From: Sphingomonas kaistensis | GTDB lineage: Bacteria; Pseudomonadota; Alphaproteobacteria; Sphingomonadales; Sphingomonadaceae | NCBI RefSeq assembly: GCF_011927725.1 | Contig: NZ_JAATJC010000001.1 | Span: forward strand, 124,001 to 188,000 | Direction of reading: 5' to 3' | Length of the DNA stretch: 64,000 nt | Shown: piece by piece, positions 53,746-62,776 of the stretch | Position numbering within the stretch: position 1 is the first letter of the stretch | Layout: each line of letters opens with the position of its first letter | The notes under the pieces: generated by a model | Seen by the model: only the letters and a program-made list of their open reading frames with translations | The model's database searches: none | Told to the model about the DNA's origin: nothing | Made by a program: the position numbers and the translations under genes

Positions 53746-54231
53746 TCAGTATTGAACGGTGATTACGATCGTGTCGGCATAAGAACCGCTCGCCACCCAC
53801 TGGCCGGCGGTGATCCGGCCGTAGACCGGTGCCGAGGTGCTGAAGACCAGCAAGCCGTTGAGCGGGGTGGCGATGGTGGTGGTGCCCCCGGTGCCATCGG
53901 CCAGCACCTGCGTGCGCCCCGGGTCGGCGTAGAGATTGTAGCGCAGGGTGCTGCCGCCATGGCTCATGGTTCGCTGAAGCGCAGCGCCTGAGGCGCCAGG
54001 GCTGGCGGTGATCTCGACCTGTCCGAACAGCGACACGACCCCGGTGCAATTGATCGACACCTGCGCGGTGGCATCGGTCGGACTTGCCGTGACCGGGCTG
54101 TACGACCCGAAGCTGAGCGACGTGCTCGAGGTGGTGCAGGAGCACAGGGTGCAGGCCTGCGCCGCCGCCGGCAGCATCGCCGCGAGGATCGCCAGCAGGC
54201 ACCACCTGAGCAGGCGTGCGGATCCGCTCAT
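53746..54231 (-). CDS. spore coat U domain (SCPU) pilus subunit, putative tip-side
   Basis: A 161-residue secreted protein with signal peptide (LLRWCLLAILAAMLPAAAQA) and one spore coat U domain (SLSFGSYSPVTASPTDATAQ ... SYADTIVITVQY). It is the last gene of the chaperone-usher cluster, where Csu-type systems carry a two-domain tip adhesin (CsuE). This one is single-domain. Its ATG overlaps the usher stop by 3 bp. Confidence 0.9.
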   Translation of the reverse strand: MSGSARLLRWCLLAILAAMLPAAAQACTLCSCTTSSTSLSFGSYSPVTASPTDATAQVSINCTGVVSLFGQVEITASPGASGAALQRTMSHGGSTLRYNLYADPGRTQVLADGTGGTTTIATPLNGLLVFSTSAPVYGRITAGQWVASGSYADTIVITVQY

Positions 54232-56564
54232 TTCACCTCCCCGGTCCTGTTTGCGGAAACGCAGCGCAAAGGCCCCGCAATGCCGTCGGGCGAGGGCGTG
54301 AGCCGGGTTGGCAGCCGGACCGTGCAGCGCGCTCCTCCGGCCATGCCGACGCTCAAATTGCCGCCCTTGCCCGCCCCCGTCAGGAAGACGAGCCCATCAA
54401 GCCCGGTAAGCCCGGCGCGAGCGCCATCGAGGAAGACGTCGAGCCCGGCGGCCAGCTTGTGTCCGGCCTCGTCGACCAACCGGATCGTTACCGGCGCCGA
54501 CTGGCTGACCCGGCCGAACCGGACCATCGCCGCCTGGCGGAATCCCGGCACCGCCGCCTGCTCGTCCTCGTCGAGCTCGACGTCGAGGGGCAGGTCGTCG
54601 GTCCGGATGGCGATGCGGTTCGGGGCATAAGGCTGCAACCCGGTCAGCACCACGGTCCGCCCGGCGCCCGCGCGAACCGCGACTGGCCGCCCTTCCCGGA
54701 ACACCTGCACCGCGCGGTCGCCGGCGACATCGACGACCGCCAGGCCATTCTCGATCTGCGCGGTGCGGATCAGCCGGTTCCTGATGAAGACCAGTCCGCC
54801 GTGGCCGCTGGCGCGAAGATCGACGCCGTGGGGCGAGCGGGCCGCCTGCAGTTCGAGATCGCCCGCTGCGCCGCGTGCGATCAGATAGCCGTTGAACCGG
54901 TCGCCGCCACGGCCACGGGTTGCGGCGGCGCCGTAGTTCAGGCCCCCGTCGCTCGGCGCGCTGTGCTGGAAGCTGGTCGTGAACTGCCCCCGCTCGGCGC
55001 TGAAAGCGGCGCTTCCGCGGGACCCGAGCGGACGGCTGAGCGACAGGAAGAAGCCCTTGTCCTTGCCCTGCGCGAAGCGGGACGAGCGCAGGCTGGCGTA
55101 AAGGTAGAGATTCCGCAGGGTGACCGAATAGGACAAGGTGCGCAGCTGGAAACCGGTCCCGTCCCGCAACCGGGCATCGACCAGCGCCAGGCTGACCTCG
55201 CCGCGCGGCAGGGTCAGGCCTGCCGTGGCGCTCAGTTCGTGGCGACCGTGTCCGCGCCGGGCCGCGATGACCTCACCGACCTGCGCGAAGGCCGCGCTGC
55301 TTCGCCGGTAGCTGGCGGTGAGCGCCCCGCGGCGGCCGCGGCGCTGGAACTGGGCGCGCCACTGGCGCCCTGCCCCAAGCGCATTGCGCGACGCCGCCGC
55401 GGTCAGCGCGACTTCGGCGAGGTCGAACGGCGTCGACACCAGGGTGACGCCCGCCATCGCATTGGCGCGGCTGGCTTCGACCCGCGCCCCGGCGGTAAGC
55501 CTTCGGCCCAGCCCACGCCGCCAGCTCCCCGCCGCGAACGGGTCCCCATAAGCAAGGCTGCGCGTGCCGAAGCGGCGGCGCAGGACGCCAGCCTCGAGCG
55601 AGAAATCGTCAAGGCCCGGGCGCAGCAGCTTGGCGCTGGAATAGAAGCTCTGGCTCAGCTGGCGGACTGCTCCGGTGGCGTCCTCGATGACCATGGTGAC
55701 CTCGCCCGCGCCATTGATGGTCGGCGGCGCGTCGATCAGGAAGCGCCCGGGCCCGACCTGGTGCGATTGCCGGCCGCTGGCGGCGAGCAGCTCGACCGTC
55801 GAGGGCACCAGCGCCGAGCCGGCGATCACCGGCACCGGAAAGGTGATCTCGCCGGGCGCCAACGAAAAGTCGGTGCCGATCCGGACCCCGCCGTAGCGCA
55901 CCGCATTGTTGAAGTCGCCGCCGCGGGTGAAGGTATCGCCAAACACCAGCCGCAGCCGCCGGCCGGGAAAGTCGCGCCGCACGCTGGTCTCGAGGCGGAC
56001 CGGGCGACCGGCACCGGGCTGGAGGATCGCGGTCGTCCCGACGACACCCCACCGACCCGACGCGCCGAGATCGAGCAGGCCCCCTGCCCGCAAGTCACCG
56101 ATGGTGCCGCCGAGCGACAGGTCATAGCCGAGGAACGCCATCGGCACGACCGGTCCGACGGCGGGCGACGCCGTCCGTCCCCGCCGCTGGAGCAGGGTCG
56201 GCTTGAATGCGTCGGGGGTTGCGGACAGCGACAAGGCGGCCTCGTCATCGTTCAGTTTTCCGGCCAGTCCCGGCACCGCGGCGACGGGTACGAAACGCTG
56301 CCCCTCGATCGCCACGTCGATCCCCTCGGGAACCAGCAGCCCGAGGGCGACGAGATCGTCACGAAGGACGACCAGCTCGCCATCGACGATGCCGGCAAGG
56401 CTCGGCCGGTCCTGCGCAAGCCCGTTCAGGACCAGCTCGACGGGTTTCAGCGCCATGGCCGCGGCTTCGGAAACGGACGAGCCTTCACCCCCACCGGCAT
56501 GAGCAGGAGTGACCGCATGACAGCCCGAGGCAAGGGTCAGCGCGGCCAGGAGGGAACGCGGCAC
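54228..56564 (-). CDS. fimbrial outer-membrane usher protein (Csu type)
   Basis: A 778-residue outer-membrane usher that exports and assembles chaperone-bound pilus subunits. It has a signal peptide (SLLAALTLASGCHA), an N-terminal periplasmic domain (VELVLNGLAQ, DDLVALGLLVPEG), the large translocation barrel, and the RPVRLETSVRRDFPGRRLRLV and GSALVPSTVELLAASGRQSH regions typical of archaic (sigma) ushers. Start is uncertain: GTG 56564 follows GAGG and gives the signal peptide directly; GTG 56609 would add 15 residues. It lies about 50 bp downstream of the broken chaperone gene. Confidence 0.9.
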   Translation of the reverse strand: MPRSLLAALTLASGCHAVTPAHAGGGEGSSVSEAAAMALKPVELVLNGLAQDRPSLAGIVDGELVVLRDDLVALGLLVPEGIDVAIEGQRFVPVAAVPGLAGKLNDDEAALSLSATPDAFKPTLLQRRGRTASPAVGPVVPMAFLGYDLSLGGTIGDLRAGGLLDLGASGRWGVVGTTAILQPGAGRPVRLETSVRRDFPGRRLRLVFGDTFTRGGDFNNAVRYGGVRIGTDFSLAPGEITFPVPVIAGSALVPSTVELLAASGRQSHQVGPGRFLIDAPPTINGAGEVTMVIEDATGAVRQLSQSFYSSAKLLRPGLDDFSLEAGVLRRRFGTRSLAYGDPFAAGSWRRGLGRRLTAGARVEASRANAMAGVTLVSTPFDLAEVALTAAASRNALGAGRQWRAQFQRRGRRGALTASYRRSSAAFAQVGEVIAARRGHGRHELSATAGLTLPRGEVSLALVDARLRDGTGFQLRTLSYSVTLRNLYLYASLRSSRFAQGKDKGFFLSLSRPLGSRGSAAFSAERGQFTTSFQHSAPSDGGLNYGAAATRGRGGDRFNGYLIARGAAGDLELQAARSPHGVDLRASGHGGLVFIRNRLIRTAQIENGLAVVDVAGDRAVQVFREGRPVAVRAGAGRTVVLTGLQPYAPNRIAIRTDDLPLDVELDEDEQAAVPGFRQAAMVRFGRVSQSAPVTIRLVDEAGHKLAAGLDVFLDGARAGLTGLDGLVFLTGAGKGGNLSVGMAGGARCTVRLPTRLTPSPDGIAGPLRCVSANRTGEVK

Positions 56565-56613
56565 CCGGCCTCGCGGCGACGCCGGGCTTCGGCAAGGCTT
56601 GCCGGGCACAAGG

Positions 56614-57310
56614 CTAATCGTGGCGCTTGGGGACGGCCTTGACCTGGCCCTCGCCGGTGACCGCTTCGACCTTGGTGATCTCTCCCTGCAGCGGCGCGAG
56701 CGCGATGCTGCGGCGCGTTCCGGCAAGGAGATAGAAGCCGCGTCCCAGCGTTTCCGGCGACCGGCCGGCGCGGCTCACCACCAGCCTGCCGACCTCCGCA
56801 TGGCGTTGTCCGGTGTTGATGAGGTCCAGCGTTCCGTCGGCGCCGGCCTGCCATTGCAGCAACGGCGCGGCCCCCGCCGGCTTGCGAAAGAGCGGCAGGC
56901 TGAGCCTCAACAGGGTGCGTCATTGTACCGGGCTCGGGTGTGCCCCGCGGCAGTTCGTCGACCAGCAGCCGGTAGGCGCTTTCAGTGGCTCCGCCGTGCG
57001 CCGGCAGGCTGCAGCGGATCAGCCGCTTTTCCCCCGGCGCCAGTTCGAAGATCGCCGGATTGACCCGGATGTCGGCCGCACCAAGCTGCTCGCTTCCGTC
57101 CGGCGCCTGCGACCAGGCAAAGCCGCGCACCTGGATGGCGACCTGCTCCGCGCCCTGGTTGCTAACGTGCAGCGAACAATATCTGGCGCTCGGGGCAAGC
57201 TCGATCCTGATCGGGATGACCGCGATCTTCGCCGCCTGCGCCGGGACGCCTGCGGCCAAGACCGCGGCGGCCAGCACCGCAAGGCTCGGCAGACCGGGCC
57301 GCCGGCGCAT
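56614..57310 (-). pseudogene. fimbrial periplasmic chaperone, interrupted by a frameshift
   Basis: The N-terminal half reads as a PapD-type chaperone with signal peptide (LPSLAVLAAAVLAAGVPAQA) and first domain (IRIELAPSARYCSLHVSNQG, FELAPGEKRLIRCSLP), up to DELPRGTPEPGTM. From there the frame turns into nonsense, while the second domain (LLRLSLPLFRKPAG, EVGRLVVSRAGRSP, VKAVPKRHD) continues in another frame. The switch lies at about 56915-56925, where one extra A (in ATGACGC) explains it; removing it restores PGTM-RTLLRLSLPLF. It may be a real inactivating mutation or a sequencing error. Its ATG is adjacent to the stop of the major subunit gene. Confidence 0.85.
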
Positions 57311-57829
57311 CTAGTAGGAAACCGTGATCGTGACCGTGTCGGCATAAGCGCCGCCCGGCACATTCTGGTTCGCCGCGATCTGCCCGTAGACGGTGAGGAC
57401 GCTGGGCGAGCCGGTGGCGGTGGTCGTCGCGGGCGTGTCGAGGCCCGGCGTATTGCCCCAGTTGCTCGACCGCGCGGCATCGCTGAACAGGCTGTAGTTC
57501 AGGCGGTGCGCGGCATTCGACATCTGCCGTGCCGCGACCGTCGCCCCGGCGGCGTTGCCGGCGTTGAGGCCGACCACGAAGTTGGTCCCCGTGGTGCACG
57601 TCACCGTGATCGCGCTGGTCCCGTTGGTGACCGCCGCGCCGACCGGGTCGTAATTTCCGAACAGCATTGGCGAGGCGCTGACCAGGCAGCTGTTCTGCAC
57701 GGTCGCCGACACGTTCATCGTGGTCTGCGTGGACCCGGCAGCGGCGGATTGCGCCACCGAGAGCAGCACGGCGGATAGTCCCAAAAAGGATATGCTTAAT
57801 GGTACATGATGGCTTTCCTTCGGTTTCAC
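57311..57829 (-). CDS. spore coat U domain (SCPU) pilus subunit, putative major
   Basis: A 172-residue secreted protein with a hydrophobic signal (LGLSAVLLSVAQSAAAG) and a spore coat U domain (MNVSATVQNSCLVSASPMLFGNYDPVG ... shortened ends in SVLTVYGQIAANQNVPG and AYADTVTITVSY). First gene of the chaperone-usher cluster, as expected for the major pilin. The GTG at 57829 gives the longest product; a ribosome-binding-like GAAGGAAAG lies just inside it, so a later start, such as TTG within the signal, is possible. About 187 bp separate it from the divergent hydrolase gene. Confidence 0.85.
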   Translation of the reverse strand: MKPKESHHVPLSISFLGLSAVLLSVAQSAAAGSTQTTMNVSATVQNSCLVSASPMLFGNYDPVGAAVTNGTSAITVTCTTGTNFVVGLNAGNAAGATVAARQMSNAAHRLNYSLFSDAARSSNWGNTPGLDTPATTTATGSPSVLTVYGQIAANQNVPGGAYADTVTITVSY

Positions 57830-58016
57830 GCCAAGTAAACCGCATGCCTCAACACCGGCTTTCCGATCACACCGATGCGGATCGAACTAGCGGCCCGACC
57901 CTGCCGGTCCGAACGCCTAAATCACGGGAAGGGGTGGAAAACTAACTGTTGAAGTTCCGATGTAACTGGATAAGCTAAGCCCCGGCAGCGATGGGCTGCC
58001 CGCAGATGGAGGATCT

Positions 58017-59747
58017 GTGCCGAGGAGGAGCGCCATCCGGTTTACCGGCGGCCTGTTGGCCGCGTCGCTGCTCGCGTGCGCGCCTGTTTCCGCCCAGCCT
58101 GGCGACCCGCGGGTCCAGCGCCAATCGCTCTATGTCCCGGTCCGCGACGGGACCCGACTGGCGGTCAACATCTATCGTCCGGCCGCCGCCTCGTCCGCAC
58201 GTCACCCGACCATCTTCGCCTTCACTCCCTACCGCGCCCGCTACTTCAAGGACGGCAAGATCGAGGAAACCTTCAACCAGAAGATCTTCGGCTTCCGCGA
58301 GCTCGTCCAGGCCGGTTATGCGGTGGTCATCGCCGACGTGCGCGGCAAGGGCGCGTCGTTCGGCGCCCGCCGCGGCTTCCTCGACCGGACCGAGGCGATG
58401 GACGGCCACGACCTCGTCCAGTGGGTGGCGCGCCAGCCCTGGTCGGACGGCAAGGTCGGGTTGACCGGCTGCTCCTATCTGGGCGGCACGACCATGCTGA
58501 TCGCCGGCACCCGGCCGCCTGCGGTGAGGGCGGTATTCAGCGCCGCCACCGATCTCGACAAGTACAGCTTCGTCCGCAACGGCGGCATCACTGCCCAGTT
58601 CAACACCCGGCCCGACGAGCCGCTCAGCGTCGACGCGGCCAGTGTTCCGGTCGACGGCGATGCCGGCGGCGCATTGCTCAGGCAGGCCGTTGCGCAACAT
58701 GCCGCCAACACGCCGATGGCCAGGCTGTGGGCGCAGATGCCCTATCGCGACAGCGTTTCGCCGCTGGTCGGGACCCGCTTCTGGGAAGAGGTCGGGCCCT
58801 ACACCCACCTCCCCGCGCTGCGCGATCCGAAGGTTGCCTGGTATTTCTGGAGCAACTGGGAGGACGAGCCGACCGAGCAGATGATCCTCGCCGCCGAGAA
58901 CATCCCGGGCAAGCTGATCGTCGGCCCCGGCAGCCATTGCGAAGCGCCGAGCCAGTTCGACATCGCGGGCGAGCAGCGGCGCTTCTTCGACCATTATCTG
59001 CGTGGCACCAATAACGGCATCGAGCGTGAGCCGCGCTACACATGGTGGCAGGAAAACGGCGCCTCGGGCACTTTGGTCCGCTCCAATCGCCTGCCTGGCG
59101 CAGGGGTGGCTCGCCTGCCGCTCTATCTGTCGGGCGGGTTGATCCTTGCATCACGTCCGTCGCGCCCGGCGACCACGCCCTTCCGGGTTCGCTACGACCT
59201 CAACACCGACGCCTATTTCGCTTTCTGGCCGGCGCCGCTGACCGGCTACGGCCCGGCCTGGACCAGCCCGCCGCTCGCCGCGCCCGCGGTGATGCAGGGC
59301 TATCCGATCGCGCGGATCAGGGCGGCGATCGACCGCGCCGACGGCATCCTGTTCGCCTATGTCGAGGATGTCGCCCCCGATGGCAAGGCGAAGGTCATCT
59401 CGCACGGCCGGCTTGCCGCGTCGCACCGCAAGCTGTCGGCGCCGCCCTATCGCCGGCTCGACCTGCCTTATCATTCGGGCCTCCGGCGCGACGTCACGCC
59501 GATGGTTCCCGGCGTGCCCGCCGACCTGGCCTTCAGCCTGTCGCCGCGCGCCTACACCTTTGCCGCCGGACACCGCATCCGGGTCACCCTGACCGGGGCT
59601 GATCCGCGTCAACGCAACCTGGCTGAACTGAAAACCGATCCAGCACCTGTAATCGACGTGCTGGCCGGCGGAGCGGGAGGATCGCGTGTCGATCTTCCCT
59701 TTCTTGCCGCGCCTCGGTGGCAGCCAGCCAGAACAGGGGGAAATTGA
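58017..59747 (+). CDS. CocE/NonD family hydrolase
   Basis: A 576-residue exported alpha/beta hydrolase. Its N-terminus may end in a lipobox (ASLLAC). The CocE/NonD pattern is clear: VPVRDGTRLAVNIYRP, the nucleophile Ser in GLTGCSYLGGTT, and a C-terminal jelly-roll domain (VPADLAFSLSPRAYTFAAG). Members include cocaine esterase, glutaryl-7-ACA acylase and X-Pro dipeptidyl-peptidases. The GTG start follows GGAGG. Its TGA overlaps the ribosome-binding site of the TonB-dependent receptor, so the two form an operon for uptake and hydrolysis of an ester- or amide-containing substrate. Confidence 0.92.
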   Translation: MPRRSAIRFTGGLLAASLLACAPVSAQPGDPRVQRQSLYVPVRDGTRLAVNIYRPAAASSARHPTIFAFTPYRARYFKDGKIEETFNQKIFGFRELVQAGYAVVIADVRGKGASFGARRGFLDRTEAMDGHDLVQWVARQPWSDGKVGLTGCSYLGGTTMLIAGTRPPAVRAVFSAATDLDKYSFVRNGGITAQFNTRPDEPLSVDAASVPVDGDAGGALLRQAVAQHAANTPMARLWAQMPYRDSVSPLVGTRFWEEVGPYTHLPALRDPKVAWYFWSNWEDEPTEQMILAAENIPGKLIVGPGSHCEAPSQFDIAGEQRRFFDHYLRGTNNGIEREPRYTWWQENGASGTLVRSNRLPGAGVARLPLYLSGGLILASRPSRPATTPFRVRYDLNTDAYFAFWPAPLTGYGPAWTSPPLAAPAVMQGYPIARIRAAIDRADGILFAYVEDVAPDGKAKVISHGRLAASHRKLSAPPYRRLDLPYHSGLRRDVTPMVPGVPADLAFSLSPRAYTFAAGHRIRVTLTGADPRQRNLAELKTDPAPVIDVLAGGAGGSRVDLPFLAAPRWQPARTGGN

Positions 59748-59749
59748 CC

Positions 59750-62485
59750 ATGAAGACCATCCACGTTGCCCTTCTCGCGACGACTGCCTTGTTCGCGGTT
59801 CCGGCCGTGGCGCAGACCGCGCCCGTCGGACCGCCGGCGCCGCAGCCGCCGGTCGCCGCGCCCGTCACGCCGCTGTCGCCGCACCAGGACGGCGGCGCGC
59901 CCGCCGACGCCGGCCCGACCCCGGTCACCGAAGCAGACGTCGCACCCGACATCGTCGTCACCGGAAGCCGGGTGCGCGGCGCCGCGCCGGTCGGCTCGAC
60001 CGTCATCTCGCTCGGCCGGGAGGACGTGATCGCCTCGGGCGCGGTTACCACCGACCGCCTGATCAAGCAGATCCCGCAGGTGTTCGACCTCGGCGTCAGC
60101 GAGAATTCGCGCGGCCAGTCGGGCGGCAACGGCAACATCACCTACGGCAACAGCGTCAACCTGCGCGGTATCGGCCCCTATGCCACCCTGATCCTGGTCG
60201 ACGGCCATCGCGTGGTGAACAACAGCCGCTCGTTCGACCCCTCGGCCATCCCGACCCTCGGTCTCGAGCGGGTCGAGGTCGTCGCCGATGGTGCGTCGGC
60301 CATCTACGGGTCGGACGCGGTCGCAGGCGTGGTCAACCTCATCCCGCGCCGTTCGCTGAACGGCATCGAGCTCACCGGACGCTACGGCACCGCCGACGAT
60401 TTCAACCAGTGGCAGGTCGGCGCGGCGATCGGCCAGCGCTGGACGACCGGCCAGTTCATGGTCGCCTACGAGCATGTCTACCGCTCCAACCTCAGCGGCG
60501 ACGACCGCAGCTTCTTCCGCTCCGACCAGCGCGCGTTCGGCGGCAACGACTATAGCGTGACGCGCTGCGCGCCCGGCACCATCACCGCCGGCGGGGTCAC
60601 CTACGCCATCCCGGCGGGCGGCCTGACCCCGGCCAACGCCGGCTCGCTGATCGCCGGAACGACCAATCGCTGCAACGATCTCATCGGGCAGGACCTCATT
60701 CCCGAGCAGCAATATGATTCGGGCAACATGACCCTCACGCAGGAGTTTGGCGATCGCGTCACGCTGTTCGCCGACGGCTTTTATTCGAAGCGCAAGTTCG
60801 TCCGCCAGCCCGCCTCCCAGGCGGCGACGCTGACGGTGCCGCAGACCAACGCCTTCTTCGTGCGTCCCGCAGGCTTCACCGGAACGAGCTACACGATCGC
60901 CTATAATTTCATCAACGACCTGCCGATCAACCGGAACCCGGGAAGCGCCACCAACTGGCAGATCACGCCGGGGGTGCGGGTCAAGCTGTTCGGCGACTTC
61001 GAGGCGGAGGGCATCTTCAGCCTCGGCCGCGGCAACGACCAGTCCAACACCTATCGCGGGGTCACCACCGCCAATCTCAACGCGGCGCTCGCAAGCAGCG
61101 ATCCGGCGCTGGCGTTCGATCCGTACGGCCTCGGCCGGACCTCCTCGACGACGCTGGAAAGGATCAGCAACAGCATCTTCCTCGCCCCCACCCTGAACAA
61201 ATTCCAGGGCTATGAGGCGCGGCTCAACGGGACCTTGTTTCAGTTGCCCGGCGGCGGGGTGAAGCTGGCGACCGGCTACGAAGGCCAGGAAATCCGCACC
61301 AGCCTCGGCTCGGCCCGCGGGGTCACCGGCACCCCGATCGTGTTCCGCAAGTTCCAGCGCCGGGTCGATTCGGTGTACGCCGAACTGCTGCTTCCCATCT
61401 TCAGCGCCGACAATGCGATGGCGGGCTTCCAGAAGCTCGACGTCAACGTCGCCCTGCGCCACGACAAGTACAGCGACGTCGGCAAGACCACCAACCCCAA
61501 GGTCGGCGTGACCTGGTCGCCGACCCGGGGCGTGTCCCTGCGCGGAAGCTACGGCACGTCCTTCCGTGCGCCGCTGATCTCCCAGATCTACGGCAACTCG
61601 AACAATCTCTTCGTCCAGACCTACCAGAACCCCTCCGGCTCCCCGATCGTCGGCGTGGCGCTGTCCGGCGCCAACCTCGACCTCAAGCCGGAGGAGGCGA
61701 CCACCTGGTCGGTCGGCGCGGACGTGGACGTCGGCCGACGGCTCCGGCTGAGCGCCACTTACTTCAATGTCGACTATACCAACCAGGTCGAAGCCTATCT
61801 GTCCGACCTCGCCATTTTGTCGCGCGAGCAGCAGTTCGCCGGCACCGGGATCATCTTCCGCGGGACCGATGCGGCAACCCGCGTCGCGCAATTGATCTCG
61901 TCCGGGATCGGCGTGGTCGGCTCGCTCCCGACCAACGTCACCCTGTTCGTCGATGGCCGCAACAACAACCTCGGCAAGTCCGAGACGCGCGGCATCGACT
62001 TCGTCGCCAACTATACCCTGCCGACCGACACTGTCGGGACGTTCCAGTTCAATCTCAGCGGCACCTACCTGACCCATTACAAGGTCGCGATCACCGAGAA
62101 TGCGCCGCTGATCGATCGCCGCAACACGATCTTCTTCCCGCTCAAGTTCAAGGCCCGCGGGGCGATCTCGTGGGACCTCGATCCGATCAAGCTCTACGTC
62201 CAGGCGACGCACGTGAACGGCTACACCAACAATGCGGTCGCCATCCCGCAGAAGGTGAAGAGCTACACCCCCATCGATGCCAGCATCTCGTGGGATATCG
62301 GCGGCCGCGACGGTTCGGGCATGCTGTCGGGGCTGACGCTTGGGGCGGAAGTGCGCAACATGTTCGACATCAAGCCGCCGTACGTGAACCTGGCGCCGTC
62401 TGGGAATGGCAGCGGCGGCTATGACGCCACGGTGGCAAGCCCGATCGGCCGCGAGCTCGCGGTCACCATCCGGGCCAAATATTGA
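59750..62485 (+). CDS. TonB-dependent receptor
   Basis: A 911-residue outer-membrane receptor with signal peptide (TIHVALLATTALFAVPAVAQ), a Pro-rich linker of about 50 residues, then a plug domain starting VTGSRVRGAAPVG and NLRGIGPYATLILVDGHRV, and a 22-strand barrel ending in ELAVTIRAKY, with a terminal Tyr rather than the usual Phe. SVGADVDVGRRLRLSATYFN is a typical late-barrel motif. Sphingomonads use such receptors for glycans, peptides and siderophores; here the coupled hydrolase suggests an organic nutrient. ATG 59750 follows AGGGGGAA. A hairpin follows the stop. Confidence 0.95.
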   Translation: MKTIHVALLATTALFAVPAVAQTAPVGPPAPQPPVAAPVTPLSPHQDGGAPADAGPTPVTEADVAPDIVVTGSRVRGAAPVGSTVISLGREDVIASGAVTTDRLIKQIPQVFDLGVSENSRGQSGGNGNITYGNSVNLRGIGPYATLILVDGHRVVNNSRSFDPSAIPTLGLERVEVVADGASAIYGSDAVAGVVNLIPRRSLNGIELTGRYGTADDFNQWQVGAAIGQRWTTGQFMVAYEHVYRSNLSGDDRSFFRSDQRAFGGNDYSVTRCAPGTITAGGVTYAIPAGGLTPANAGSLIAGTTNRCNDLIGQDLIPEQQYDSGNMTLTQEFGDRVTLFADGFYSKRKFVRQPASQAATLTVPQTNAFFVRPAGFTGTSYTIAYNFINDLPINRNPGSATNWQITPGVRVKLFGDFEAEGIFSLGRGNDQSNTYRGVTTANLNAALASSDPALAFDPYGLGRTSSTTLERISNSIFLAPTLNKFQGYEARLNGTLFQLPGGGVKLATGYEGQEIRTSLGSARGVTGTPIVFRKFQRRVDSVYAELLLPIFSADNAMAGFQKLDVNVALRHDKYSDVGKTTNPKVGVTWSPTRGVSLRGSYGTSFRAPLISQIYGNSNNLFVQTYQNPSGSPIVGVALSGANLDLKPEEATTWSVGADVDVGRRLRLSATYFNVDYTNQVEAYLSDLAILSREQQFAGTGIIFRGTDAATRVAQLISSGIGVVGSLPTNVTLFVDGRNNNLGKSETRGIDFVANYTLPTDTVGTFQFNLSGTYLTHYKVAITENAPLIDRRNTIFFPLKFKARGAISWDLDPIKLYVQATHVNGYTNNAVAIPQKVKSYTPIDASISWDIGGRDGSGMLSGLTLGAEVRNMFDIKPPYVNLAPSGNGSGGYDATVASPIGRELAVTIRAKY

Positions 62486-62492
62486 GCGCGAC

Positions 62493-62514
62493 GGGGCGGC
62501 TTGCGGGCCGCCCC
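62493..62514. terminator. convergent hairpin after the TonB-dependent receptor
   Basis: GGGGCGGC and GCCGCCCC form an 8-bp stem with loop TTGCGG, 8 bases after the stop codon; it is also close to the end of the small reverse gene at 62523. No T-run follows. Confidence 0.6.
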
Positions 62515-62522
62515 CGCCACTC

Positions 62523-62702
62523 CTAGCGGTAAGACGGCGCCAGGCCGGCGGCGCGAAGGCCGCGCCACCGCTGCCGGGCTTCCAGCAGGTAGCGGTGCTG
62601 CTGAAGATCGCCGCGCGGCGGTGCACCGGTACGGACGCAGGCGATCGCCCGGGCCATCCGGTCGAGCATCTCGCCTTCCGACAAACTGCGCTCCTGAGCC
62701 AT
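62523..62702 (-). CDS. small hypothetical protein (59 residues)
   Basis: A short open frame from ATG at 62702 to TAG at 62523: MAQERSLSEGEMLDRMARAI, then a basic, Arg- and Gln-rich body ending in AAGLAPSYR. Its composition (helical, amphipathic N-terminus and few rare codons) and the fact that it exactly fills the gap between the receptor hairpin and the next gene argue that it is real. No family is recognised. Confidence 0.55.
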   Translation of the reverse strand: MAQERSLSEGEMLDRMARAIACVRTGAPPRGDLQQHRYLLEARQRWRGLRAAGLAPSYR

Positions 62703-62776
62703 GACCGATGCCTAACGGCTTTACCCGGCCCCAGCAAGATCGTACGTAAGGCATACGGTTTTGCTGGAGGCAGGTG

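Noticed and set aside
56537..56921. The C-terminal extension of the chaperone frame reading GGGRAVAAMAGRRRRNAGP as a real new domain
   Set aside because: It is low-complexity, Arg-rich and lies opposite the proper second domain in another frame, so it is out-of-frame nonsense.
57940..58000. A -35/-10 promoter pair before the CocE gene (TTGAAG with TAAGCT)
   Set aside because: The -10 match is only three of six positions, too weak to report as a feature.
59609..62737. A 1042-codon reverse open frame across the hydrolase end and the TonB-dependent receptor
   Set aside because: The forward frame has plug and barrel motifs of a TonB-dependent receptor; the reverse one has no recognisable fold and is only a GC-driven shadow.
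62703..62776. Possible riboswitch (SAM or cobalamin type) before the MetF-like gene
   Set aside because: The gap is only about 74 bp and shows no helical elements of known folate, SAM or cobalamin switches.
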